A stretch of DNA of 64,000 nt from Argopecten irradians (GCF_041381155.1 NC_091136.1:45746284-45810283); one strand, 5' to 3'; positions 1 through 11,910 are shown, counted from the first letter of the stretch. Notes: a model not told the origin generated them from the letters alone. Translations and numbers: made by a program.

Positions 1-395
1 CCCATATGGAGTCATCACATTATGAATACCTTTTATACTCCTTGTACTTAAGTCTCAAAGCATTTTCTCCATCTAGCAACATCAACTGACAAACTCTTCA
101 AAGCATGCATATATAGTAGCATATATATATATTTATATACATGTAGGTATGTTGTGCTCTCTTGGAGAATAAAGAACAAACACAAAAATGATACTGACCA
201 CTCTTGCAAAATTTTTGTCTCTGTCAAGAAAATTGTTCATTCTACAATGGTAGTACATTGCGTAATTTGATTGTTCAATTTGAAAGGTTGCCAGAGTGAA
301 ATTCTAATAGGATGTCTTGAGATCCTCTATGGAACAAAGTGAGAATAAGGAGCTGTATTTTGATCAGATTCACAATACTATTTAATAGAATTTTT
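1..395. other. Upstream part of the RCE1 locus, no exon seen
   Basis: AT-rich sequence that should be intronic or 5' of the visible RCE1 exons. I found no open stretch bounded by splice sites that reads as the missing N-terminal half of RCE1, so those exons probably lie before the window. Confidence 0.4.
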
Positions 396-1842
396 TAGCT
401 CACCTGGCCCGAAGGGCCGGTGAGCTTATGTCATGGCGCGGCGTCCGTCGTCTGTCCATCCGTCCGTCAACATTTCCTTTGAATTGCTACTAGTCCTAGA
501 GTTCTGCATGGATTCTAACCAAATTTGGCCAAATTTGTCCAGAAACATCCTTGGTGGCAGGGGAACAAAGTTTGTATAAATTTTGGCTCTGACCACCCAA
601 GGGTAGGAGGAGCGGGGCCCAATAGGGAAAATAGAGGTTAATCCTATAAAACGCTACTAGTCCTAGAGTTCTTCATGGATTGAAACCAAATTTGGCTAGA
701 AACATTCTTGGGGGAAGGAGAACAGAGTTTGTATAAATTTTGGCTCTGATCCCCGGGGGGCAGGAGGGGCAGGGCCAAATAGGGGAAATAGAGGTTAATC
801 CTTTAAATCGCTACTTGTCCTAGAGTTCTTCATGGATTGAAGCCAAATTTGGCTAGATACATCCTTGGGGAAAGGGAAACAGTGTTTGTATAAATTTTGG
901 CTCTGACCCCCCTAGGGGCAGGAGGGGCGGGGCCCAATAGGGAAAATAGAGGTAAATCCTATAAATCGCTACTAGTCCTAGAATTCTGCATGGATTGAAA
1001 CCAAATCTGACCAGAAACATCCTTTGGGGAAGGGGAACAGAGCATTATACATTTGGGCTCTGACCCCCAGGGGGCAGGAGGGGCGGGGCTAAATAGGGTA
1101 ATAGAGGTAGATCCTATAAATCGCTACTAGTCCTATAGTTCTGCATGGATTAAAACCAAATATGGCCAGAAACAACCTTGGGGGAAGGGGAACAGAGTTT
1201 GTATAAATATTGGCTCTGACCCCGGGGGGGCAGGAGGGGCGGGGCCCAATAGGGGAAATAGAGGTTAATCTTATAAATCGCTACTAGTCCTAGTGTTCTG
1301 CATGGATTGAAACCAAATTTGGCCAGTAACATCCTTGGGGGAAGGGGAACAGAGTTTGTAAAAATTTTGGCTCTGACCCTCCGGGGGACATGATGGGGCT
1401 GGCCCAATAGGAGAAATAGAGGTTAATCATTTAAATCACTACCAGTCATAGATTTCTGCATGGAATGTAACCAAATTTGACCAGGAACATCCTTAGGGGA
1501 AAGGGAACAGAGTTTGTATCAATTTTGGCTCTGACCACACCTGGGGACAGGAGGGGCATGGCCCAATAGGGGAAATAGAGGTAAATCCTTTAAATCGCTA
1601 CTAGTCATAGAGTTCTGCATGAATTGAAACCAAATTTGGCCAAAAACATCCTTAGGCGAAGGGGAACAGAGTTTGTATAAATTTTGGCTCTGACCCCTTG
1701 GGGGCAGAAGGGGTGGTGCCCAAAAGGGGAAGTAGAGGTAAATATTCAATTTTCCTTCAGGAAAGAACAATGAACCTGTATTCAGAACATTATTTGACAT
1801 TACAAACCAGGTGAGCGATACAGGCCCTCTGGGCCTCTTGTT
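396..1842 (+). mobile_element. Pearl/Helentron-associated-like nonautonomous element, family A
   Basis: Seen: a 5' hairpin at 397-427 (AGCTCACC...GGTGAGCT around GGCCC/GGGCC). Eight head-to-tail units of about 157 bp follow, each beginning GCTACTAGTCCTAGAGTT (starts near 486, 653, 810, 968, 1123, 1280, 1438, 1597). Then CCAGGTGAGC at 1807-1816 is the inverse of GCTCACCTGG at 398-407, and a second hairpin AGGCCCTCTGGGCCT is followed by CTTGTTT. Known: bivalve 'pearl' elements and arthropod HINEs have a core of roughly 150 bp tandem units between such ends. The family assignment is inference. The open frames across the array are by-products of the repeat. Confidence 0.7.
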
Positions 1843-2240
1843 TAATTATAAAATATGATTTTCACCGATAAAATTTATTTTGACAGTAAAGCTTATGGTT
1901 TTGTTTTCTTTTTTATCACTGGTATCCCCCCCAAAAAAAAGATAAGTGTTTTAAAATCATTACTTTTCGTCACATTGGTGATAATTACATGTATATGAAC
2001 ATCTAATAACGATTGTCTTTGGTTCTGCATAGTTAGTTGAAGTTTTGTTGTTCCTTTCTGTTCTGCATTAAAAACAAATATAAGAAATTGATTTTATTGC
2101 TTTTGTTGTCAATTGCAGAAGGATCATATATATTTTTTTGTCTTTCCATTATTGTTGACTTGATGTTTCATTGATCCAACTCCTTATTGATTTTCTGACA
2201 TAAAATCATTTTAATGTCTTGATATTGATGATTCTAACAG
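1843..2240. other. RCE1 intron sequence
   Basis: AT-rich DNA ending in the acceptor TTCTAACAG at 2232-2240. No other feature was seen. Confidence 0.5.
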
Positions 2241-5200
2241 AACCACGTTATTGGACCAATAGTTTGAAGAATCTTACTTGGATCAGGAATCATATTGTGG
2301 TATGTACACTAAAATCGTTTTGGATCAGAGTAAAGTTTTTGTATAAGATTTTCATTTATATGATGAAATATGCTGTATATCAACACACTATTTTTTGGTA
2401 GTTGGTACGATTTTGTTTATTAGATTACAAATTTAAAATTTAAACCATACCATGTCATGTTTGACATTTCAAATTTTCAGATGATAAAGATAGTCAGATA
2501 CATTTGATTGTATTATCAAACATCAACATCATTGTTATTAATTCAGTTAATAATAGCTTCTTGTAGATAATTAAGATATACATGTAGCATGGGTATATAA
2601 TTTGATAATCAATTTTTTTGATTGCCTAGTTACTTTAAATATTTTGACAAGACACTTTTGAAACAATATATAATTTGATAATCAATTTTTTTGATTGCCT
2701 AGTTACTTTAAATATTTTGACAAGACACTTTTGAAACAATATATAATTTGATAATCAATTTTTTTGATTGCCTAGTTACTTTAAATATTTTGACAAGACA
2801 CTTTTGAAACAATATATAATTTGATAATCAATTTTTTTTGATTGCCTAGTTACTTTAAATATTTTGACAAGACACTTTTGAAACATTAATTAAAAAAAAA
2901 TAATACAAAACCAACAACCTTGCTATTATCATAGGTAAAACTTCACTCAACTCAGGATGGCTGAACGTTGCCTTTTCAAATTCACAGAAGATTTGTGATC
3001 CCTGAAATCATGACAATTGCTAATGTAAATTTGAAGCTGTTGTTATTAAATGAACTTTAATTCCAGGCACCTTTTTCTGAGGAATTCATCTTCAGGGCCT
3101 GTATGCTACCACTGTTAGTGCCTAGCTTTGGTGAAGGATATTCAGTTTTTATCTGTCCATTATTCTTTGGAGTCGGTAAGTTTCTGATTACTGCAACTAC
3201 ACTGAAAATAATATTAATGTACTATGATTTATAAGGATCAAAACATTAAGAAGTTACATACACAGGAATCCTAACTTGATGACATATGAGGACATTTCGG
3301 CAGACTAATCTTTTTATGGTGGCACAGCTATACAGTGACCTTTGATAATCGGAACATTTGCGTCCCCAGCCCAAACCATCCAGATTTTGAATTTTCTGGG
3401 CTGCTAGATGCCATTTTTCCATTTTATAATTGACTTTGTTACCTGATGATAATGTCAGGATAGTTTTTCAGGCAATCTGCATTAAGATCATCATGGGTTC
3501 ATATATATTGAATTTATTTTGTTTACAAGAACCTATCTAATTAATATGATGAAAATTGATGATAGTGGTTTTGATAGATGTCTTATTTCGCCGCAGCACA
3601 TATACATCATATGATCGACAGAGTGATACAAGGCCAGCAGCCAGTAGGAGAGGCAGTGAAACAGACAGGTAAGGTGATGATTATTGTAGTACCTCACAAC
3701 ATACTTATTATAATAACAGTCCGTAGGAGAGGCAGTGAAACAGACAGGTAAGGTGATGATTATTGTAGTACCTCACAACATACTTATTATAATAACAGTC
3801 CGTAGGAGAGGCAGTGAAACAGACAGGTAAGGTGATGATTATTGTTGTACCTCACAACATACTTATTATAATAACAGTATGTAGGAGAGGCAGTGAAACA
3901 GACAGGTAAGGTGATGATTATTGTAGTACCTCACAACATACTTATTATAATAACAGTCCGTAGGAGAGGCAGTGAAACAGACAGGTAAGGTGATGATTAT
4001 TGTTGTACCTCACAACATACTTATTATAATAACAGTCCGTAGGAGAGGCAGTGAAACAGACAGGTGAGGTGATGATTATTGTAGTACCTCACAACATACT
4101 TATTATAATAACAGTCCGTAGGAGAGGCAGTGAAACAGACAGGTAAGGTGATGATTATTGTTGTACCTCACAACATACTTATTATAATAACAGTCCGTAG
4201 GAGAGGCAGTGAAACAGACAGGTAAGGTGATGATTATTGTAGTACCTCACAACATACTTATTATAATAACAGTCCGTAGGAGAGGCAGTGAAACAGACAG
4301 GTAAGGTGATGATTATTGTAGTACCTCACAACATACTTATTATAATAACAGTCAGTAGGAGAGGCAGTGAAACAGACAGGTAAGGTGATGATTATTGTAG
4401 TACCTCACAACATACTTATTATAATAACAGTCCGTAGGAGAGGCAGTGAAACAGACAGGTAAGGTGATGATTATTGTAGTACCCCACAACATACTTATTA
4501 TAATAACAGTCCGTAGGAGAGGCAGTGAAACAGACAGGTAAGGTGATGATTATTGTAGTACCTCACAACATACTTATTATAATAACAGTCAGAAGGAGAG
4601 GCAGTGAAACAGACAGGTAAGGTGATGATTATTGTAGTACCTCACAACATACTTATTATAATAACAGTCAGAAGGAGAGGCAGTGAAACAGACAGGTAAG
4701 GTGATGATTGTTGTAGTACCTCACAACATACTTATTATAATAACAGTATGTAGGAGAGGCAGTGAAACAGACAGGTAAGGTGATGATTATTGTAGTACCT
4801 CACAACATACTTATTATAATAACAGTCAGTAGGAGAGGCAGTGAAACAGACAGGTAAGGTGATGATTATTGTAGTACCTCACAACATACTTATTATAATA
4901 ACAGTCAGTAGGAGAGGCAGTGAAACAGACAGGTAAGGTGATGATTATTGTAGTACCTCACAACATACTTATTATAATAACAGACCGTAGGAGAGGCAGT
5001 GAAACAGACAGGTAAGGTGATGATTATTGTAGTACCTCACAACATACTTATTATAATAACAGTCCGTAGGAGAGGCAGTGAAACAGACAGGTAAGGTGAT
5101 GATTATTGTAGTACCTCACAACATACTTATTATAATAACAGTCCGTAGGAGAGGCAGTGAAACAGACAGGTAAGGTGATGATTATTGTAGTACCTCACAA

Positions 5201-8200
5201 CATACTTATTATAATAACAGTCAGTAGGAGAGGCAGTGAAACAGACAGGTAAGGTGATGATTATTGTAGTACCTCACAACATACTTATTATAATAACAGT
5301 CCGTAGGAGAGGCAGTGAAACAGACAGGTAAGGTGATGATTATTGTAGTACCTCACAACATACTTATTATAATAACATTTCGTAGGAGAGGCAGTGAAAC
5401 AGACAGGTGAGGTGATGGTTTTTGTAGTACCTCACAACATACTTATTATAATAACATTTCGTAGGAGAGGCAGTGAAACAGACAGGTAAGGTGATGATTA
5501 TTGTAGTACCTCACAACATACTTATTATAATAACAGTCAGAAGGAGAGGCAGTGAAACAGACAGGTAAGGTGATGATTATTGTAGTACCTCACAACATAC
5601 TTATTATAATAACAGTCAGTAGGAGAGGCAGTGAAACAGACAGGTAAGGTGATGATTATTGTAGTACCTCACAACATACTTATTATAATAACAGTCAGTA
5701 GGAGAGGCAGTGAAACAGACAGGTAAGGTGATGATTATTGTAGTACCTCACAATATACTTATTATAATAACAGTCAGTAGGAGAGGCAGTGAAACAGACA
5801 GGTAAGGTGATGATTATTGTAGTACCTCACAACATACTTATTATAATAACAGTCAGAAGGAGAGGCAGTGAAACAGACAGGTAAGGTGATGATTATTGTA
5901 GTACCTCACAACATACTTATTATAATAACAGTCCGTAGGAGAGGCAGTGAAACAGACAGGTAAGGTGATGATTATTGTAGTACCTCACAACACACTTATT
6001 ATAATAACAGTCAGTAGGAGAGGCAGTGAAACAGACAGGTAAGGTGATGATTATTGTAGTACCTCACAACATACTTATTATAATAACAGCCAGTAGGAGA
6101 GGCAGTGAAACAGACAGGTAAGGTGATGATTATTGTAGTACCTCACAACATACTTATTATAATAACAGTCAGTAGGAGAGGTAGTGAAACAGACAGGTAA
6201 GGTGATGATTATTGTAGTACCTCTCAACATACTTATTATAATAACAGTCAGTAGGAGAGGTAGTGAAACAGACAGGTAAGGTGATGATTATTGTAGTACC
6301 TCACAACATACTTATTATAATAACAGTCAGAAGGAGAGGCAGTGAAACAGACAGGTAAGGTGATGATTATTGTAGTACCTCACAACATACTTATTATAAT
6401 AACAGTCAGTAGGAGAGGTAGTGAAACAGACAGGTAAGGTGATGATTGTTGTAGTACCTCTCAACATACTTATTATAATAACAGTCAGTAGGAGAGGTAG
6501 TGAAACAGACAGGTAAGGTGATGATTATTGTAGTACCTCACAACACACTTATTATAATAACAGCCAGTAGGAGAGGCAGTGAAACAGACAGGTAAGGTGA
6601 TGATTATTGTAGTACCTCACAACATACTTATTATAATAACAGTCAGTAGGAGAGGTAGTGAAACAGACAGGTAAGGTGATGATTGTTGTAGTACCTCTCA
6701 ACATACTTATTATAATAACAGTCAGTAGGAGAGGTAGTGAAACAGACAGGTAAGGTGATGATTATTGTAGTACCTCTCAACATACTTATTATAATAACAG
6801 TCAGAAGGAGAGGCAGTGAAACAGACAGGTAAGGTGATGATTATTGTAGTACCTCTCAACATACTTATTATAATAACAGTCAGTAGGAGAGGTAGTGAAA
6901 CAGACAGGTAAGGTGATGATTATTGTAGTACCTCTCAACATACTTATTATAATAACAGTCAGTAGGAGAGGTAGTGAAACAGACAGGTAAGGTGATGATT
7001 ATTGTAGTACCTTAAAATACTTATTTATTACAGCCAGTAGGAGATAATTTAACAATTTTTGTAATATACAGTATAACTTGTCTAAACCGAACCCTGTATA
7101 AATGGAAACTTTTCTATACCGATTAATTTGTTTGGTCCCAGCAATTTTCTTAAAAAACTATAGTACCCAAAACCTGCATAATCCGGAACCTGTATACTCT
7201 GAAAACCGGAACTGTCTAGGAAATGTTACTTTACCTTTCTTTGTAAAATTAACTCGGGCAAACTGGCAACAATGTTTTTACAACATGGGACTGATCATGA
7301 GGCGCCTAAGGGGATTTACCTTTACCAGTATACTAAGGGCTAGATAGTGACAACTTTTCACTTTTCATTTGACGGTTTTGTTACATGTACATTGTATTTG
7401 TGAATACTTTTCGCGGTCAATTCTAACAATAAAACATACACATAACTTCTGATAGTTCATTTGAATGTAGCACACCGAGAGAAATGGATCATACATACAC
7501 ATTGTATTTGTGAATACTTTTCACGGTCAATTCTAACAATAAAACATACACATAACTTCTGATAGTTCATTTGAATGTAGCACACCGAGAGAAATGGATC
7601 ATACATGTACACCTCAGAAACCAAGAAAACGTAGGATGGAATTCTGTGTTAATTCTTCTGATGATTTCCATGTGAACACATTGTGATAAAGTTCTCTCCT
7701 CTATAAACCGGACACCTGTATAAACCGAACAAATTGTCTGGTCCCGTTCACATCTGGTTTAGACAAGTTATACCGTATTCTTTACAAACATTTCAAGTTA
7801 GTATATATCCTTAATATGGACTTCATAAGTTTAATATTGTTATGGCATACATGTTAAAATATATATTGTTGATGTTTTAGTTTAAGGTAAATTACCTTGC
7901 ATTGTCTATTTCTAGTCTTTCAGATGTTCTACACAACAATGTTTGGAGCGTATTCAGCATTTCTCTTCTTAAGAACAGGTAAGATATTGGGAAAAAAAAA
8001 AAATTGGGTATAAACATGCATTGTAGCATTTACAATGATAGATTCTCTGGTTATGTTGTCGGAATTATAAAATAAAAACCTTATCATAAATACAAGCCAG
8101 GCGGCCATCTTGGATTTTGATAGTTAAGGTTTGATATCCCCATTTCTCAAAAAGTGCTGAAGGGATCTTTCTCAAATTTCATATGTAGGTTCCCCTAGGG

Positions 8201-9276
8201 CCCTTGTTGTGCATATTGCATTTTTGGACCGATCGGTGAACAAGATGGCCGCCAGGCCGCCATCTTGGATTTCGATAGTTAAAGTATGTTATGGCTATTT
8301 CTCAGATAGTACTGAAGGGATCTGTCTCAAATTTCATATGTAGGTTCCCCTAGGGACCTAGTTGTGCATATTGCATTTTGGGACCGATCGGTTAACAAGA
8401 TGGCCGCCAGGCAGCCATCTTGGATTTTGTTATTCAAAGTTTGTTATCGCTATTCTCAGAAAGTACTGAAGGGATCTGTCTCAAAATTCATATGTAGGTT
8501 CCCCTAGGGCCCTAGTTGTGCATATTGTGATTTGGGACCGATCGGTCAACAAAATTACTGCCAGGCAGCCATCTTGGATTTTTATATTCAAAGTTTGTTA
8601 TCGCTATTTCTCAGAAAGTATTGAATGGATCTTTCTCAAATTTCACATGTAGGTTCCCCTAGGGCCCTAGTTGTGCATATTGTGATTTGGGACCGATTGA
8701 TCAACAAGATGGCCGCCAAGGAGTCATCTTAGATTTTGATAGTTGAAGTTTGTTACCGCTATTTCTCAAAAGGTACTGAAGCGATCTGTCTCAAATTTTA
8801 TATGTAGTATGTTTGAAAAAGTTTAAAAAGTAGAGAAAAGATCCATCTTTCCTTTGTCAGATATAGATCATTCTTTGGTGGGCACCAAGATCCCTCTTGG
8901 ATCTCTTGTTATATAAGTGTCTTAAGTATGGGCAAACAGGTTTGAAGAAATGTAAATGACATTAAATCCTTGTGTTGAATTTTTGACAATACTTCTGTAC
9001 ATGATTTGGTTGTGTGTCTGGAGATGAAGACCTAAGGGGAGATAACTTTAAGATTTAACCTTTGATTGATTGACAGGACACCTGATCGCACCTGTGATAG
9101 CCCATGCCTTCTGCAATCATATGGGATTTCCTTCCTTCAAGGAGGCCCTCGGATACCCCAAACCTACACGGTCGAGACTGGTCGCCTGTTTTGTTATAGG
9201 ACTTTTATCCTGGATAGCCCTTGTGTTCCCGGTCACAACGCCATTCTTATATGCCAATGATGTCTACAACTTATAA
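2241..9276 (+). CDS. RCE1: CAAX prenyl protease 2 (RCE1), 3' five exons; gene partial at 5' end
   Basis: RCE1 is the ER-membrane intramembrane endopeptidase that removes the -AAX tripeptide from prenylated CAAX proteins such as Ras. Five exons join in frame: 2241-2299, 3067-3175, 3597-3668, 7916-7978 and 9077-9276, all with GT-AG borders, giving the last ~167 residues. All three signatures of the CPBP/ABI protease family are present: EExxxR as EEFIFR in the 3067 exon, FxxxH as FGVAH across the 3175/3597 junction, and HxxxN as HAFCN in the last exon. Segments such as [26 protein letters not shown] and CNHMGFP match my recollection of animal RCE1 closely. The C-terminus is hydrophobic, as expected of a membrane protein. 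N-terminal exons are not in the window. The introns are loaded with repeats, including an array derived from the end of the 3597-3668 exon. Confidence 0.93.
2594..2886. repeat. 73 bp tandem repeat, four copies, in RCE1 intron
   Basis: Units starting TATATAATTTGATAATC recur at about 2594, 2667, 2740 and 2813. Each contains the short palindrome AATCAATTTTTTTGATT; the last copy has one extra T. The copies are otherwise nearly identical, so the expansion looks recent. Confidence 0.9.
3644..7012. repeat. 79 bp tandem array, 43 copies, duplicating an RCE1 exon end and its splice donor
   Basis: The first unit starts inside the RCE1 exon that ends at 3668 and includes its last ~25 coding bases, the donor CAG|GTAAGG and 51 bases of intron up to AATAACAG. 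The first donor GT is at 3669 and the last at 6987, exactly 42 x 79 bp apart, so the array is essentially free of net length change. Nearly all units keep the perfect donor; two (near 4065 and 5409) have GTGAGG. Variants are few: the dinucleotide after AACAG, GTAGG versus GAAGG, GGCAGTG versus GGTAGTG, and CTCAC versus CTCTC. A partial copy, CAGCCAGTAGGAGA, trails at about 7031-7044. The array sits in the RCE1 intron between the 3668 and 7916 exon borders. Confidence 0.97.
7069..7775. mobile_element. MITE with TA target duplication (Tc1/mariner-pogo-like)
   Basis: Inverted ends CAGTATAACTTGTCTAAACC (from 7069) and its near-perfect inverse ending at 7775 (CGGTATAACTTGTCTAAACC read on the minus strand), each flanked by TA (7067-7068 and 7776-7777). 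The motif 'ACCGAACCTGTATAA' recurs inside both ends. No transposase frame is visible, so it is nonautonomous. The interior holds a direct duplication. It lies in the same RCE1 intron as the 79 bp array. Superfamily is inferred from the TA duplication and CAG start. Confidence 0.75.
7389..7612. repeat. Two-copy tandem duplication, about 112 bp, inside the MITE
   Basis: The segment beginning ACATTGTATTTGTGAATAC and ending AAATGGATCATACAT occurs twice head to tail (about 7389-7500 and 7500-7612) with only a couple of differences, for example CGCGG versus CACGG. Confidence 0.9.
8089..8910 (+). mobile_element. Pearl-like nonautonomous element, family B
   Basis: Five head-to-tail units of about 155 bp, each carrying GCCATCTTGGATTTTGATAG, ACTGAAGGGATCTGTCTCAA, TAGGTTCCCCTAGGG and GGACCGATCGGT. 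After the last unit comes a hairpin CCAAGATCCCTCTTGG and then ATCTCTTGTT, the same style of 3' end as the family at 396-1842. The 5' hairpin is not evident, so it may be 5' truncated. It lies in the last RCE1 intron. Confidence 0.65.
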
Positions 9277-10039
9277 TTTGTAGTATTATTTCATTTTAAT
9301 GTCTCATTGATGTGTTCTTGTTTGGAAGCTCTTATTTTATGTTATATTAGACTTGGAAGAAGAAATGTGAATGGTATTTACAAAAAAAGAGTGAATTATA
9401 ATTGCAGACTTTTTTCTCTATATTGATATAGATGACTTTTGGAAACTTCAGTATTTTTAATATTATATGTACAATAACCTGTGGTGTAAGCCTTTGCTAT
9501 ATACTTGCAATAACGTAAAAATGAATTTAACAAAAACAGACAAGGTAATAATCTAATGTTATAATTAGGAACTGACGAACCATGATATTGTAATGTTTGA
9601 TAAACTTGCTATGTTTTAGAACTTATGTTGCTATGTTTTAGAACATAATGTTCAAAATTCAGATCCCTGAATGGTTTTTGTTATCAGGAATACAATGAGG
9701 TCTATCATGATGATTTTGAATCTTTTAAATTATTGATAAAGTTTGATGTGACATCATAGAAGATATGATATAACTAAAATATTTAGGAATGAAAAGGTAC
9801 AGATACTCTACGGTTTGGTACGTATTGCGGTATAGAGCAGACAGTTCAGTTTTTTCTGTTCGTTATATGTAAAACTGATAAGAGATGAATAAGGCTATAA
9901 CAGGTTTATTGAATTCAAAAATCAAAACTTCACTGTAAATCGTTCGGAATGGCCAAATTTTGTTTTAAGAACACAAGTTTGTCTACGTTTTCACAAGAAA
10001 GGGAGGCCCTCTGATGGCACACAATATCCCCAGCTGTTT
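9277..10039 (+). other. RCE1 3' UTR and downstream DNA
   Basis: AT-rich sequence after the RCE1 stop codon. The 3' end of the transcript cannot be placed: several AT-rich hexamers resemble poly(A) signals but none is clearly preferred. Confidence 0.4.
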
Positions 10040-10448
10040 AGAACACTCACTTTCCACTGATGTTTTCAACAACGGAGTACGGATGTATGCCAATGAGATA
10101 AAACCCCCGATTGCCTGTGTAATTGGCTTGGATGTACAGTTATTATGAGGTAACTTTTTAGAAAATATCTCAGATATCGTTGTCTGGCCTTGTGATTTTT
10201 TGGCAGTACTTGTGGTCGAAACTTGCCATACTTGGACTTGAGCATGTACACAAGTAGCGAATGTTGTGTTTTCTAACTAAGTGTGTGTTCATGTTTGATG
10301 TATTGCCATGCTTATACGGAACATCGGTATAACATATACGACATGTAGCTGCCGTGGCGTCCTTCATTCTGAAACCAAAATGTTTCCAAACTGCAGAACG
10401 GTATGATGCTGGATCATCTCTCAAATGTACAGATGATGCCTTCTCCAT
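10040..10448 (-). pseudogene. Relic of a hAT/ZBED-type transposase (BED zinc finger and linker)
   Basis: On the minus strand, a frame from 10448 shows a BED zinc finger: SAVWKHFGF, then C36-x2-C39-x16-H56-x4-H61, with TSNMNTHLVRKH at the end. The reading then moves to a second frame (QTTISEIFSKK and following, about 10190-10100) and to a third (HPYSVVEN, about 10075-10055). Those pieces are, in order, what follows the BED finger in hAT-family transposases and ZBED genes. At least two frameshifts break it, and no RNase-H-like core is present, so it is a 5' fragment of a dead transposon gene. Terminal repeats were not found. Confidence 0.75.
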
Positions 10449-11112
10449 TTTCTGTCAAAACATTGATTTTATGTAAGGCGGTTTGTGATTGGGTCACAAT
10501 GACAGCCGCATGACAAATCAGAGACTTGTTGTTATTGGACTTGTGTAACCGGCGTATAGTGAAAAAGACACCCATAGAAATCCTTTTCACCCACGGTGCA
10601 TGTACTGTACTTTGTGTTAACAATAACGGGTACCGAACTGAGCACTACTTATACTTCTACTACTACTTTTACACCGCAGTATACCGTTTCACCCCTAAAG
10701 ATATTGTCGAGTAATTATAACATTTATTATATCATCATAATGTGTCTTGCTACTACAATATCTTGATATATTGAAATGTTATTTAATAGTGCTTAATGTC
10801 ATTTCATGTTATAAAAAGGTACACTGTTGCAGCAAAATTGAAATATATTAATGGTGATATGTTAATGCCAAGTGTAAATTTAGATTGTCAAGGAATGTCT
10901 GAATATGTCACACAAAATATTCCATTTTGCTATGTAACAGTAACTTCAAATGGTGCTGACTTTTATGATGTATTTTACAATCAAAGTAGCTGTTTACATG
11001 TTCTGTATACATCAGTGTGCGATATATTATCAACATGGAAATACTATATTTACTATACACAAAATGGTATTTTCTCTGAAAGGTACCATTTTGTTGATAC
11101 TGGTTTGGTCTT
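10449..11112. other. Intergenic, no feature supported
   Basis: AT-rich DNA. Overlapping frames of 60-116 codons on both strands have no recognisable motif and read as chance openings. Confidence 0.5.
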
Positions 11113-11910
11113 TTTGTGTCGCCTGCAACGCAAGGGCGACACTTAGGTATCACTATGTCGGCGTCGGTGTCAGTGTCCGGGAAATAGTTTCCATGCGATG
11201 ACTTAATTATTTATTGTCCAATTTCAACCAAATTTGGTATACTGCTTTATATTAATGAGATCTCAGATGAGTTTGATAATGGTCAAAATCCGTCAATATT
11301 TGCTAGAGTTATGGGACTTTAAAATCGTCAAAACAGATAAATCTTTGGTTTCCGCTCGATAACTTAAATATTTATTGTCCATTTTCAACAAAATTTCATA
11401 AATTGCTTTATATCAATGAGATCTAGGATGAGTTCAATAATGGTCAAAATCTGTCAATATTTGCAAGAGTTACGTACAGGACTTTAAAATTGTCAAAACA
11501 GATAAATCCATGGTTTTCGCTCAATAACTTTATTATATATTATTTATTGTCCGATTTCAACCAAATTTGGTGTATTGATTTATATTAATGAGATCTTTGA
11601 TGGGTTCGATAATGGTCAAAATACGTCAATATTTGCATGAGTTACAGAACTTTAAAATCGTCAAAACATGGTTTCCACTACAGTATATATAACTTTAGTA
11701 TTTATTGTCCGATTTCAACCAAATTTGGTGTATTGCCTTATATCAATGAGATCTCAAATGGGTTCGATACTGGTCAAAATCCATCAATATTTGCAAAAGT
11801 TATGGGATTTGATAACTTCAACTAATTATTAACAATATTTTCAACTGTAAATAACTATTTTTGTGATGCTGTGCAGGTGACACATCCACTTCTGTGGAAT
11901 TCTTGTTCTA
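11113..11910 (+). mobile_element. Pearl/Helentron-associated-like nonautonomous element, family C
   Basis: A 5' hairpin at 11117-11143 (GTGTCGCC...GGGCGACAC) is followed by four units of about 160 bp, each with TTTATTGTCC, TTTCAACCAAATTTGG, AATGAGATCT and GTCAATATTTGC (unit landmarks near 11211, 11371, 11543, 11701). Then GCAGGTGACAC (from about 11873) is the inverse of GTGTCGCCTGC at the 5' end with one mismatch. A hairpin CCACTTCTGTGG and ATTCTTGTTCT close the element. The plan is the same as the family at 396-1842, with which it also shares ACCAAATTTGG in the unit. Confidence 0.7.

Noticed and set aside
1150..1800. Minus-strand frames of 85 and 93 codons
   Set aside because: They lie in the 157 bp tandem array of family A and simply repeat its translated unit.
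3644..7012. CRISPR-like direct repeat array
   Set aside because: The whole 79 bp unit is repeated with no variable spacers, in a eukaryotic intron; it is a tandem satellite.
10796..11201. Frames of 81-116 codons on both strands
   Set aside because: No domain or motif, opposite-strand frames overlap fully, and the plus frames run into the hairpin of family C.
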